The notes beneath the pieces were generated by a model that saw only the letters and a program-made list of their open reading frames with translations, had not been told where the DNA came from and did not search any database. Both the position numbers and the translations under genes were made by a program. DNA of 64,000 bases, from NCBI GenBank assembly GCA_902729315.2, contig LR746265.1, forward strand, positions 6,454,892 through 6,518,891, in the 5' to 3' direction. How positions within the stretch are numbered: position 1 is the stretch's first letter; each line of letters begins with the position of its first letter. This stretch comes from Spirodela intermedia. Taxonomy: Eukaryota > Streptophyta > Magnoliopsida > Alismatales > Araceae. This document shows positions 35,101 through 48,491 of the stretch, piece by piece.

Positions 35101-38100
35101 ACATATAGTCATATTTCTGCTAACAATAGTTTTATTCAGTCACTGTTCACAGGCTTCTGGGGCAGGTCAGCATGTGGTCACTATAGACCTCCACCTTGAT
35201 GTTTGATGTTTATATTATCATCTGGGAAGTGATGGAATCGTGAAAGAAAAGGCGCATGTAGTGGAATAACATCATATGCTAAATAGAGAAGATTCATTCT
35301 CGACTATTCTGGACGTGTATCCTTGTAAAAATAAACCATCCTCTAGATTTAGATTCAAAATAAGTATCTTTATTTAATGTTTGGTCTATCATCATATTTG
35401 TTATTTTTATGTCTAGAGATTCTTCTCTTGAATGATAGCCAAGTGATTCTTATAATTTTCTTATTTCCTTATTGAAGGACAAATCTGATGCATGCTATGT
35501 ACATCCAGGAACTCCAATGTAGTGACTGGTCAATTCGTCCTCTTACGGATGAACAGAAACTGTATGCAGCTGCAGATGCTTACTACTTGCTTGAAATATT
35601 CGATGTGTTTCAATGCAGTTTTAATCACCAAGGTATGTCTTTCGTGATACCTGACCATATGTTAGATATCACATTTTCCGCTTTAACTTTACAGTTCTAA
35701 AGAACAATATAAAGTTGACGAATTTAAAATGATTTATTTTGTCTTCAATGACTACCCTGGATAGATATATTGTTTTGGTGATTTTCACATCTCTGCTTTT
35801 CTCTCTCTCTCTCTCGCTCCGTGGACATGCATGTGATGAAAACATCATGCTGTATACATTAAACATATCTAAAAGTGCCAATGTACAGAAAATACATTTT
35901 TGTTTCGCGGGAATTCCATCCGTTTATGTGATGAGTTATGACTGATAAATCCTTGATCTCGCCTGTATTTTAATAGAACTCTTTCAATTCTGATGTGATC
36001 CCACAAGCTTCCCTGAAAACTCTATCTAACTCAAACCCCTGTCCAGTACGTTGGGAAGTTTTTCCATATAAAGTTGTCCATGTTAGGACAAAAAATACAA
36101 TTTTTGAAATCAGAGTATTGGCTTGGAAACTGCCCTTTGATATGATCATTGGCAACCATCCCTAAGGACGAATCTCATGTTAATTTCATACGTGAACTAC
36201 CATAACCACGGTTAATTATTTAAATGTAAGACAGGAACGAGCACATGGTTCTAAACCCTCTCACTAAACATGAGACGTTTCTGGTTAAGAATTTTGGTTG
36301 AAAACTCATAAGTCTATTGGCAAAGGGATTCTTAAAAATGTCATTTTTCTGTCTCTGACAGCACTAGTGAATCACTTGCATGATTCAAGTTACAGTGAGT
36401 GTAGTTGTTAAGGTGTTGTTCGAAGTGTTGAATGTATAGGCGAGTCATTCGTAGTCAAAGGTGCAAAAATCTGGGGACATACCTTCTTTATTTTTCTTAG
36501 AAGACCCTGTGCTGCTATAATGTGGCTTATGACCAGCGTTTCTTATTACTTTCTGCTAGTATTTAGGACAGTAATTTTATCTTAAGATAGCACCTCTAAA
36601 AATATTTTCTTCATCTCGGTCAATGAAATAACCTGATAGATTCAACTGATTAGGAAACCATACAGAAATTGTATCAATCAATTTTGGGTATCTTGATTTC
36701 TGTCTATAAAATTTTGGGTATCAATCAACTGATAGCTTGGGTATCTTCTATCAATCAATGAAATTTTGGGTAACTAGTGAGGCATGGATTTATTCCATCA
36801 TCTATGTACAAACTTATAAAAGTTGTACAAAATCCTGCATATGTTCCTTTTTGTGGCATAGCTGTAGACGGACGGATATTCGTAAAGTATTTATTATAAA
36901 ACTTCTTCCACTTTACGCCCTATCATAGTTCTCAGGATTCATTGAAATATGCAAATGCTAGATAAAAGGCAGTTTCTTATATCGACCAAAAGTATATGAG
37001 TTACTGATGACAAAAGATGATCACGTCTCTGGGAGTTTATTCTTTTAAATACTTAATATTTCCCAAATTTATCGTATTTTTATTTTATATGGTTTTATTA
37101 TATTATATTAATTTAGTCTCTTTATCTTCTTTACTTTTCTTTCTCTCCTTAAAGATATTGTAGCTGATATCAAAGTCATCTCTCTTTCTTTTATTTTTCC
37201 TTTCATCATTCCTCAACGGATTTCGTAGATTGATGATTCCTAATATATACATAAGCTTTGATGCCATAAGACTTACCAATCTGAATTAACCCAACCCCGA
37301 ATTCATGGATAAGATTTATGGTTTAGATTGTGATTTATGCTATGCGAACTACTTGCATGTTATGTCACATTTCCGTCGAAGAGGCTATCATCCCACACTA
37401 CATAGCAGGGCTAGTATGCTAGTTTTCATACTAGGACTTGATTATTGGCGGGGTAACCTTGAGAAATGGGTCAGATTGAATTTTACTTCAAAGAATAAGT
37501 GGGAGGTGCACTTATATAAAAAGTTGTTCACCTGGTAAGTGACATTTTCTATTACTTAATTGGCTTTAATTTAATTTCTCCACTTTTGTAGTTGCTGTCT
37601 TTTAAATAATTAAAGGATCAGATTCTTATTTTTTATTTTTATGAATTTTACCGATTAGATCAACATAAATGTGAGACAACAAACTTAATGAGCATAGCAT
37701 GGCACGCAATTCGAGATGGTCGGCCATGGTTTCAAAGACTTCTCTCTTGAAATTTAGTTTCTTCTCGGTTCACAGTTTTTTCTATCAATAGAATGCCATG
37801 TATTTTTTCTGCTGACCCTTGAAATCGAGCTCGTTATCATACGAACTCCCCAGCCTTTTATTCTCTTGTCTCAAAAGGCCACTAAAATGGACCCTAGCTT
37901 GAAAAGATAATTCTTCCGATCATGGATATGCCAATGGTCTAGGATTGGTCTGTTCACAAGTCAGAGTTCGCTCAGAAGGCGCTCAATTTTCTTCTTGTGA
38001 AAATGGTGTACCAATTAGATGAACTACGTGAGCATGTGCTTTTGCATCATTTAAGTAACCTAAGTGTAGGGAATTCTGAACCTGTAGGAAGGCCGAAGAA

Positions 38101-40061
38101 GGTTCATTCATTCTTCAGTCCTCAATCATGTGACTGAAATAGGATAAAATCCTGGCAAAAATCAAATGCATCTACGGGGTTGAATCTTAGTTCTCGGAAA
38201 ATAGTTCGCTATGAAGTTTCCTTTGTTAAATAGATTCACTTAATGTTGTTTGATCGTCTGTGCCGTGTTCATTATTCAACAATAGACTGCATTATTATTA
38301 TGTTTTCTAGAATTGCAATTAACTCTGCTGCAGATGAATCTCTTGCCGACAGTTTGGAGGTCTATTCATCTAGAGTGAGCTCTGGGTTGAAAGATCTTTT
38401 CAAGGCACCGGTTGTCTGTGATAATGTTTTGGGAATCAAGTTTGGCAGAGCAAGCGATATCGTAAAATCAAGTGGCTATGCTCTCCCAAGTGTCCCCCTT
38501 TCTTCAGAATCCACATCCACACCTTCACTTGAATCGACTCTTCCACTGGATATCTCCCTGTCAGGAATTGTCAGAAAATACGGCGAAAGGATTCTTTTGC
38601 AAGAGTCGGAAAGAAAACCAAGGACATCAAAACGGAAAGGGAGAAGGCAGCCTTCAGCATCTTGGAAATCTAAAGATCATCTGGCAATGGTCAGTGATTG
38701 GCAGGGTCCCCCACCATGGGATTCAGCTGGTGGGGGGGACGAATGCCCAAGGTTTCTGTGCGATGTAATGGTACGAGCTTTTTGATTCCACCACGTGTTT
38801 TCCTTACTAAATTTATATGTTGACCATAGTGTATGAGAGTCTCAGCTAAGTTATTCTCCCTGAATAGAACAAATAGAGCTTATCAGGCAGAACATTGGCA
38901 GGTAGAAGGTTTAGCAAAATATTTGCGATGTGTTGGAATTGATGCTGCAATTCCTTCTGTGAAAAAGCCCGAACCAAGGTACTTTCATTGGACAGACTCT
39001 TTTTTTTTTTTTTTTTTAACTTCTTCGTGGAAAGTAACATTTAAATTGTATGAGATGATTGAATGTTGCAACAATCGCCTTGCCCTCAGGCAGTTGATAG
39101 AACAGGCGCACAAAGAAAAAAGGGTTATTTTAACGCGAGATGCAAAGCTTTTGAAGCATCAGTATTTGATAGGCAATCAAGTATATAAGCTGAAAAGTTT
39201 AATCAAGAACGACCAACTATTGGAGGTATATTTCTCCTTGCATGCTAAATTATTGTGAAAAAAAATTAAATCAACTTCTTTGTTCTTTCTTCAGTGGTTT
39301 TCTTCTTTTATTCTCGATTAAAAAAAAAAATCAGATAAGAGAAACTCGTTACTATTGCTCAAAATGAAACCCATCAATTCATCAAAGATTTTCTCTTTAT
39401 TTATCGCCAGAAGAGGGTATTTCATCTGAACATAGCAAGTCTTGATTTTTCCCGGATTTTGGCAGATGTTACCCAAGACTTTCAGGTTTGACTTCTTACC
39501 CAGGGAACGGTGACAGCTGGATATATGTGGGGCAATGTTTCCCGAATGAAAGGACTAACTGGGGGAAACAAAATTGGTTTTCTTTCATGAGATTTTCCTA
39601 GGAAATGGCGTATTATCCTCCAAAGTTCCGAAATTACTGAGAAACAATTCACCAATAGACTTGCGTTTGATGGCAGGTGATTGAAACCTTCCAGCTGAAA
39701 ATCTCCGAGGAACAGCTTATGTCACGTTGCTCTAAATGCAACGGTCGTTTCATTCAGAAACCATTGAGTATTGAAGAAGCCGTTGCAGCTTCAAAGGGTT
39801 TCCAAGTGATTCCCAATTGCCTCTTCAAACGGGACTTAGAATTCTGGCAGTGCATGGACTGTGGCCAGCTTTACTGGGAGGTGCCCTCTTCTCTTCAAAG
39901 GGTTTCATTCACATACTCCATGCGACACGCCATTTTCTTATAGAACAAGAATCCATCACTTGATCAGCGCCTTATTTTATGTAGTTCTTTTCCATGTGCA
40001 GGGAACCCAGTACCAGAATGCCGTCCAGAGGTTCACCAATGTCTGCAAGTTGACCGACTGA
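32168..40061 (+). CDS. 3'-5' exonuclease / Mut7-C domain fusion protein
   Basis: Eight coding exons: 32168-32641, 33284-33421, 35509-35632, 38334-38770, 38902-38978, 39090-39225, 39677-39880 and 40002-40061. They give 549 residues with consistent GT-AG sites and phases. Residues 50-245 form a DnaQ-like DEDDy exonuclease: Asp54/Glu56 in LDAEW, Asp139 in FRFKQDLIY, and Tyr223/Asp227 in LYAAADAYYLLEIF. A basic linker follows. Residues 384-549 form a Mut7-C (DUF82) domain: PRFLCDVMVEGLAKYLR, RVILTRDAKLLK, then a zinc ribbon with Cys480/Cys483 and Cys521/Cys524. The Mut7-C fold is a PIN-like RNase domain; nematode MUT-7 pairs the same two modules in small-RNA pathways. The plant orthologue (similar to Arabidopsis At5g24340 as I recall) is little studied, so RNA processing is an inference. 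Intron 3 is 2.7 kb and AT-rich, with a small open frame at 37305-37538 that I do not recognise. A second in-frame Met at residue 7 could also serve as start. Confidence 0.92.
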
Positions 40062-41053
40062 ACCTCGTCTGGGTTTGACCCAGCTCACCTTCTCTGATGA
40101 ACACTTCAGATGGTAGATTATACTTCATTGGTCAACGCAACTTATACTTCATCCGTTGTTCAGGGGACCCCATCCCTAGATCCCTATTCAGTAAACGGTT
40201 TGACCCATCTCCCCATTCATGATCCTACTCCTTTGCAATGATCCCCCGACGTCTGATCTCTCATGTACGGCCTGATCTTCCTCAGCCCTTCATTCCTCTG
40301 TCTAGGCTGCCCTCCCTCCTCCCTCATGTCTAGTTGATCTCCTCATAGGCTTTATCGATGAGTTAGTTCCATGTGCTATCTCTTGGGCTTGAAGGCAAAT
40401 AATATCAGCACTTTTCCCCCCAAAAAGTACCAATTAATTAATGGGAAAATAATATCTTTGCGGTGCAATAGTTTTTCTTGGGGAAAGGCCGAGTGGGAGG
40501 GATTTCTTGGATAAATCCGAAATTTTCCAAAAAAAGGAAATATTTTGCCATTTTTGGAAGATTTGAGAAGTGGGTAGCTCGGCTTTTTAAAGTACTTTGA
40601 ACTGAGCTTTAATTGCTGTATCTGGTCCGGTTGTGAGGATTATATCAAATAGTTGCCTTCTTGGGCTTTAATTAAATTTATTTAAATTTAACAACGCCCT
40701 AACCCCTATCAAAACAGCCGTCTTTCCGGCGTCCGGCGCTCTCCACTTTCCCTTTTTCCCTGCGGCGAATTCCAAGGTTTGTTCACTCCCTCTCTCTCTC
40801 TCTCCCTGCTGCACGGTCGGAAGAGAGAGAAACACCCCAGCAACGGTCTTCGTAGCAGGCCGCCACGGCTAGGGAAGAGAAGGGGGGGGCCCATGTGACC
40901 GTCTTCGCTCTAGGGTAATCTCTCTCCAGGGGCAAAAGGCGTCATTTTTTTCTGGGTTCCCCTCCTGTCGCGGGCTGACCCGCCACCAGATTGATCGTAG
41001 TATCTCATTCGGCTCGCTGCTCCTCTTCGCCGCCGCTCCCGCAGGAGCAGAAG
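40062..41053. other. intergenic region between exonuclease and aminotransferase genes
   Basis: 3' flank of the exonuclease gene followed by the promoter and leader of the aminotransferase gene, which is in the same orientation. A short CT run (about 40790-40803) and a GA-rich stretch lie 200-270 bases before the next ATG. No coding signal. Confidence 0.6.
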
Positions 41054-43882
41054 ATGGCCCCTCTCCAGGCGTTCCTCGCCAACTCCGCCTGGTTCGCAGC
41101 TGGGTCAGCGGTGGCGGCGTCTTCAGCATTCCCTCGGTTTGTTGGGTTGGAGAATTGGGGAGTATCTGCTTCGGCCGTCGACCGTGCCCACCCTTCCGGG
41201 GTCTCTGCATGTCTCGCCTCCGAGCCCAAAAAGGCGGCGCCGCCGCCGCCGCCGGCGAATCTTGGCGGGCGGCTACATTGCGAGGAGAGCAAGCGAGTTA
41301 TCCGGACTGAGGCAGAAGTATTCGTCAGGACCTATGCAAGAACACCGGTCGTCATCCAGAGTGGCCGTGGTTGCAAACTCTACGATGTCGAAGGGCGGGA
41401 GTATCTCGACATGGCGGGAGGGATCGCCGTCAACTCGATCGGGCACGGAGACCCGGATTGGGTTAAGGCGGTGGTCGAGCAGGCAGGCACGTTGACTCAC
41501 GTCAGCAATATCTACTATACTCTTCCCCAGGTAAGAGATTTCTTTCTCTGAGATTTATATCTAGCCAGAAGAAGCGCGTTGTCTACTGATTATTTCGTCA
41601 ATCGGAATGGTGGTGCTTGATGATGGTTTGATCTCGGGCTTCTTCATCGTTCCGTCATCTTTTGCATCGCAGGTTGAGCTCGGAAAACGACTGGTGGACT
41701 GTTCTTTCGCCGACCGAGTCTTCTTCACGAACTCTGGAACAGAAGCGAATGAAGCGGCGATTAAGTTTTCCAGGAAATTTCAGAGGTCGTCGCACTCTGG
41801 CGATGAAGAAGCTCCTACGGAGTTCATCGCCTTCTCCAATTGTTTCCATGGCCGGACGATGGGCGCCCTCGCCCTGACGAGCAAGGAGCAGTACAGGACG
41901 CCTTTTGAGCCACTCATGCCTGGAGTTACCTTCCTAGAGTACGGGGACATTGAAGCTTCCAAGAACGCTATAAAATCTGGCAAAGTGGCTGCGGTCTTCG
42001 TGGAGCCAATTCAGGGCGAAGGTGGAATATACAGCGTCACCAAGGAGTTCTTACTGGCTCTGCGTTCTGCTTGCGATGAAGCTGGTGCACTCCTGGTTTT
42101 CGATGAGGTAAGAGCTTTATTTGGCATCTGGGCATGGTCAGTATCGCTTCATTTCTTCTCCCAAAGCACTCCTCCCGCACATATCTACAGTGTTTTTTCT
42201 ATGCAAAAATTGATTTTTTCAGATTATTGAAAGTGCTTATTTCAGCTTATAGTCATTGATGATGATTTCACTCAGATGGGTTCACCCTGATTATTAGCCC
42301 TCTAATAACGCTCTAAAACTCATACTCTTGATGACTACTACTTATTTGCTGTAGAATTTCGTGTTTTAACCTTAGTGGAAAATTTTCATGTATCCGATGA
42401 TCTAATCACTTGTTAGGAATTTATACGCTGTAGTCATTTAGTCATTTATCCAGGGTCTCAGCCCCTCTTGTTGACTGATGTAGTTTCCTCTGTTTTTCGG
42501 AGAACAGAGGGGAGGAGCAGCGGAAAGCTGCCTCGATTTTCATTGATGTTTCTCTCGAATTATATAGGGAGGGAACCCTACACCGCAATTCCTAGAATCC
42601 CCTTAGGCTACACCGTAATATGTCAAGCTCGGCATGATCATCCCAGGTTGGTGCAATGAACTCGTCTAGGCTGGTATAAAAGTATATAGACAAGCGCTGA
42701 TAAACATCCATGAGATCCCCTGTTTCAGCAACCTGAAAGAGACTGATTGGCAGTGAGTGGAGCTAGAGTGGGAGAACACAAACCATGATTCATGTTTTCT
42801 AATCATTTAATCTGTAATTCAAATTTAATTACTAGTGATCATCGACGAAGCTACAGTTCATGTGGAGCAACGGGATGAGGAATGGAGATGGATTAAGCGG
42901 ACTATCGAGATATATTCCTTGAGATTAATGGGGGAAGAGAGGGGAGAGGGTGAGCATCTCCTGTTGATTTCCTTCTTGTTACTGCTTTGCTCCTGTGCTT
43001 CATAATGTGGTGGCCTCATAACACTTTAAAATCATCCTCCACAGTTTATGGAATCCGTTTTGCCTCAATACAAGATCCTGCCATAGCTTATCTGATCATG
43101 CCCACTATAGGCTTCTGCAATCAATGGTTTTTGCCTTTGGCATATGAGATCGGATCACGAGGCTCAGTTTTAGTCATGAGACGAGACCCATCGAGAGCTT
43201 TGAGGGTTTTATGGAGAAATATTATTTTTTTCTGGTGGGCTTAAAGTACTTGTAATTCTCTCAATATTTCATCTACATCGTTCTGATTAGTCCTAAACCA
43301 TCCACCCTCGTTGAAATTCCGGCTGCCATGTGGGTTCTCCAGGTTCAATGCGGGCTGGGCCGGAGCGGGTTCCTCTGGGCCCATGAGGCCTTCGGCGTAT
43401 ACCCCGACATAATGACACTTGCGAAGCCGCTGGCCGGAGGCCTGCCCATTGGCGCCGTCCTGGCCACCGAAAGGGTCGCCGCCAGCATCGGATTCGGCGA
43501 CCATGGCAGCACCTTCGCCGGAGGGCCGCTGGTTTGCCACGCCGCGCTAGCGGTTCTCGACAAGATTCAGAGCCCCGGGTTCTTGGAGGGCGTCTTGAAG
43601 AAGGGCGTCCACCTGAGAGAATTGCTCTCCAAGAAGCTGGGGGGGAGCCGGCACGTGAAGGAGGTGCGCGGGTTCGGGCTCATAGCGGGGATCGAGCTGG
43701 ACGTCCCGGCAGCTCCCCTCGTCGAGGAGTGCCTGAGCTCCGGCCTTCTGGTCCTCACGGCAGGGAAGGGCAACATCGTGCGGCTCGTCCCGCCGTTGAT
43801 AATATCCAAGGAGGAGATCGAACTAGCCGTGGAGATCATATCCAGGTGCTTGCCGGCTCTTGATCGTGGGAGCTCCAGTTAA
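41054..43882 (+). CDS. acetylornithine aminotransferase, plastid
   Basis: PLP-dependent class III aminotransferase (EC 2.6.1.11) of the chloroplast arginine/ornithine pathway. It interconverts N-acetylglutamate semialdehyde and N2-acetylornithine with glutamate as amino donor. Three exons, 41054-41530, 41673-42107 and 43343-43882, with phase-0 junctions give 483 residues. The first 75-80 residues (Ala/Ser-rich, then a poly-Pro stretch) look like a transit peptide and are not conserved. Motifs are [75 protein letters not shown] and [18 protein letters not shown], where Lys332 should form the Schiff base with [17 protein letters not shown] follows. Ornithine and GABA aminotransferases share this fold, but the [12 protein letters not shown] and [13 protein letters not shown] details fit the ArgD group. 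Intron 2 is 1.2 kb and may hold a retroelement fragment. The acceptor of exon 3 follows a short T/C-rich tract. Confidence 0.95.
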
Positions 43883-45012
43883 GGAAGACTATTTTCGGGT
43901 ATGCTTCCGAGGAAGCAGGTGAAGGTCAGCTTGCTAAAATTATCTGTAGATGATCGTCATAACACTCTGATGGTCCGATGATTATGCGAACTGGTAACGT
44001 GTTTTGGATCTCCGGGCCCACCGATCGGGTGGACTTTGTATGGAGCTTGCTTTTATCAATGCTTAATGAAACGTTGCTGTTGAGGCAAGGGCGAGGAAGA
44101 TGGGGAACCCTGGTGCTTTCTCTATCTTTTCCGGCAGTAGAATCAATACATCTGAGCGAGAACTAGGTAGATTTTCTTATGGAAAGGATGGTATTTAGTC
44201 TTTGCATTGCATTATATTACAATATTATGTTTGCTGCACTCGGTTGCCGCTCTCATTCCCGCGGAGGCGGCGAATCGCCGGCTCCGCTCAACGTGGCGGC
44301 GGTGGAACTCCTGCGGGCCTGTCTCCGCTGGAGTTCGGGCGGTGTAGGGTGGAGAGAAGATCAGAAGGGACGGCGATGGATTGCCGCAAGCAGAGCCACG
44401 GAGACTCCGGCAGCCGCGGGCAGCGAGACGGACAACAGCTGCTCGTACTGCAAGGCTGAAGAACTGGCCGTATATGGGGCGAGCGGGGGTGTGGTAGCTG
44501 GGAGGGAAGAAGATAGAGTTCTCGGGTAAAGGCCCAGAATCTCAAGGGCTTTCTCCCTATCAGACTGGTGCTTCGTTGTGCGAGACACAGAAGTGAAAGC
44601 ACTTTTTCGTTTCTCTCCCTCTGCGTCTCATTCTCTCTCTTCGGGATTTGTAGGGGTAGAGACAGAAGGGGAAGGCCCACCTGTCCCTCTCGCTCGCTGG
44701 TGGGCTGAGATGGGTTGGTACCGAGTATGGAAGATTATTTCTCTAGCTCTTCTTAAAGATCCAAACTTGAAAGGACTGATAATGATCTCCACGTCAAAAA
44801 AATTCCTATCAGTCATTCGAAAAGCTTCTTTCATTGCCTCTCAGTGGTACATATTATAGAGGGTCAAGTACGATGTTTAAATCAAAGTTGGCTGTCGGCG
44901 GATCATATCAATACTTGGAGAGTTGACAAATAATGTTTGGATCGCACTAACCCCGTGCAACTTTATAACGACTTCAAGTACTACGTATGCGATGAGCATG
45001 TTAATAATTCGA

Positions 45013-45016
<4 letters not shown>

Positions 45017-45072
<56 letters not shown>

Positions 45073-45090
45073 CGCTCGCTCGCTCGCTCT
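45017..45090. repeat. compound (CT)n/(CGCT)n microsatellite
   Basis: About 26 CT units pass into about five CGCT units without a break. Confidence 0.92.
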
Positions 45091-46325
45091 GTCACAGACA
45101 CGAGTGCAGAGAGGCTGCAGGGGTTCTAAGAGGGAAGATGTGTAGTCGGGCGAAACAGGCATTCCTTTTGTGGGATGCATATTGCTAAGTACCAACGAGA
45201 TACTGGCAAGTGCAAGACGCCAAGTTAGATTCTCTTCCCTTGGGAAAATTGGAAGCATGAAGCTTGATAGAACTATACACGCTGACCTTGACCAGCTAAA
45301 ACCGGGACGACAGAGTTATTGCGTTGTAGGTTCCGATGTCGCTGCAGGAGAAACCCCCCCCCCCCCCCAACTCTCTCTTTCGCTCTCTTTCTCTCTCTCT
45401 CTCTCTCTGAAAGTCCTTCTCAACACGGAAGATTTAATAGGGGTTACTTGAGGAAGGCGAGACGCATCGCCCAGTGCCCCCGGTGGGGGAATCCCCCCGG
45501 AGTTTCACTATCAGGAGGAAGAGGCCAAACGAATGAGACACCGCCGCAGGGCTCCATTCCCAGTGCAGTGGGGGGAGAAGAAAACCATGGTAAGTGTCTG
45601 AACCTCAGAATTCGACAGGAAACTGTGCTCTTCTTCATGTATCTTCTCTATTCCCTTTTGTCTCGTATGCCTGCGATGGGGCACCAAACTAAGCTCATTA
45701 GTAGCAGGGTCCACCATGCACCTCTCTCTCTGTCTCTCTTTCTCTCTCCCCCCGCTTGGAAAGAATAGGCGAAGAAGGAAATATCAGACGTGATTGTCTA
45801 CCTAATAGGGTCAAATGGGCAAAGAAGAAGGATCATATAAGATGCCCCATTTACTACTCCTTGCGTTTAATGGACGAAGAAGGAAAGATCAGGCCTATTT
45901 CTCTCTCTATTCTCACGGAAAAATGGACAAGGAAGGAACAGCCCCCCCCCCCCCCCCGCCTCTCTCTCTCTTCTATCCGCATCTTAACGTTTGCCCTAAG
46001 AAAATACAGGTTCATCATATAGCGGAGAGACGGCGCTTTACGATCCTGAAATCTCGTTTTGTCCTAGCATAACAGTCATTGTGAGGAAGGAAAGCCCAAC
46101 CATGGCGAGCTCAGAGAGGGAGAGGAGGCGTCCCCCACAGCTCAGCCCCCAAAGGGAATGTTTCCCCGGCTCGCTTCAGAAGGGGTCTGCATGGGGAAGA
46201 GAAAATCTGCCGCTATTAAACAACGAAGAAGGCGATGGGTCACCCAAGGAGGGATGCACTGAGAGAGTCTGTGCCCATTTATTCTCTCACATGGTGGCGG
46301 CAGAGAGAGAGAGAGAGAGGGGCGC

Positions 46326-46348
46326 GGGGGGGGGGGGGGGGGGGGGGG
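46326..46348 (+). repeat. poly-G run of 23
   Basis: Twenty-three consecutive G directly follow (GA)n and GCGC. This is a likely site of length error in sequencing and a potential quadruplex. Confidence 0.9.
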
Positions 46349-47310
46349 AATGACGGCACAAAGCCTTCTAGTTTTTTACTAATGTACAATAATGTCCCTA
46401 TTATCTATATAGAGAAGGTGATCTAGTAGTTAAAACTATATGTGACTAGATAATAATATTTACGGTAATGGCCATGTGAAAGAGGGCCTCGGAGTGTGGT
46501 GGTGTGGGATCCTGCCCACCCATTCCCTGCCCATGAGCTCTCCCTAGAGTACTATAGCCGGAAGAATCTCTGTGGGCATGAGCAGACGGAGCCAGAGTGG
46601 AGGGAGGGAGGGAGAGAGGGAGAGATTGGAGAAAACTAAGGAAAATATATTAAATGGAAATATTTAATGGACACAATGCCACTGTAAGTGAATTGGTTTG
46701 AACAGATAGTCAAAAATAAATGTGGTTTTATTTTTTTATTTTTTTCATCAATACAGACTCGAATGATCTACATGCACTCACTAAGAACTGATGATATGAT
46801 CAGATCCGGAGAGAAGTATGATCAGAAGGTGGATGAGTGAGCCGAGCAGCTCGCAGGGATAGTGGATAGGTTCTGGTGCAATAATTATCAGAGAGAAGAG
46901 AAGAACTCTAGACCGCCTTCTTCTCTGTCTCGCTGTCCCTCTTATCTCTCTCTAATCTCCTCGCAGCAAAAAACCTCTCTCCTGCTAATGAGCGCAGGTT
47001 CCGAAGCCAACTAAAAGAAGCTTCACATGTCCACAGTAACGACGGGTGAGAGAAATACAAAGGATAGAAGAAACGAATTGAAATCAGAGGGTGGAGGGGG
47101 AGGAACTCCCAAGAGTCCGATATGCTGTTAGTCTCAACGATATTTGCAGATACCATCATTCCACCATCACCCTGATCAAACCCCCAGAGAGTGAGAGACA
47201 GAGAGAGAGGGGATATGTAACACAAATCGCCTCCACCTTCCTCAGCCAGGCAAACCTGTGCAAAGACTTGATTTTTTGTTTTGGGTATCCTGTTTCTCCT
47301 GCTTGAGCTC

Positions 47311-48460
47311 CTACCATGAAGCCCCACCACCACCGCCAATGACCCCATTCCAGAACACAGAGGGGTCACCTCCCTGTCCCCTACTTTGGTCCACGTCAGC
47401 ATCACCTGAGGAAACGTGCCTCCTCAGGTCCTCGAAGGGGAAGAACACCCTCCCACTGCCGTCCTGCACGTTACCATACACACCATCTCCGGCGATCCCA
47501 TCCAGGGGGAAATTAATGGAGCTCGATCGGAAGTCCTGCAGGCCGAAGCCGGCTGAGTAAACTGCACCGCCATCGGGCGCCATCATCAGCGGCAAGAAGG
47601 GGCTCATCCCCTTACAAGAGACCCCGCCCCGGAGAAGATCCATGGCCGACTGAGCGCCGCTGCTGGCGGCGGAAGAGCAAGTCAACGGGTTAGGGCTGAC
47701 CGTGGAGCAGAAATCCCCGGTCCTGTGAGTTTGCTGGAAGGTTAGGTTAAGATCCTGTCCTTGGTGAAATCTGGAGGTCTGAGTCGAGGACGCGATGGGT
47801 AGAGGGGGCGGAGGAGAAGGATGGGGGTGATCCAGTGCCCTCTTCGCCGATGTGGCTGAAGTCGACGCGAGGGTGCTGCCGGTGGAGGAAGGGGGGGTGA
47901 TAGTGGCGGAGGAGGAGGAATTGGAAGATCTCTTGTTCTTCCTGGAGCCCCCGCCAACGGGGACGTTCCTGAGGGAGCCCCCCTCGGTCCAGTACCTCCT
48001 GCAGGTCTTGCAGAAGTACCTGGGCTGGGAAAGGCTGTAGTTGTTGTAATAGCAGAACTTGGTGTTGGTCGACTGGCAGCGGGGGCAGTTCAAAGCGTGC
48101 TCCCTCGGCGGCCTCGGTCTCCTCTCCATCAGCTGAGGCCTTGCTGTGGTGCATCCCGAGGGCACCATCATCCCCTCCATGGAGGACTTCGTCAGGCCCA
48201 TGTCCTGTAAAACATAGCCCCATGTCACACCCCGAAGATCGTCAGACGAGACCGGAAGAAAGCTCGAGGTGTCTTCTTTATGCACTCCAGAATAAAGAAG
48301 AGAGAGATAGAAGAGAGAAGAGGGAAGGGGGGAGGGGTGTATCTGTGAAGGGGATCACAGGCTCTCGATGATTATAGGAGACCCTGAACGAGGGTGAATG
48401 CGGCTTCTATATGCTCTCAAGAACACTACCACAAACCAAAAGGCAGAGGGGAGGAAGAGC

Positions 48461-48491
<31 letters not shown>

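Larger units (their letters stand above)
43883..47310. other. gene-free region rich in microsatellites and homopolymers
   Basis: No frame resembles a protein. It holds C runs at 45354-45368 and 45942-45957, a G run of 23 at 46326-46348, GA/CT runs, and a loosely repeated motif (aatgggcaaagaagaaggatca and variants) at about 45815, 45868 and 45922. The last 300 bases belong to the 3' flank of the minus-strand Dof gene. Confidence 0.6.
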
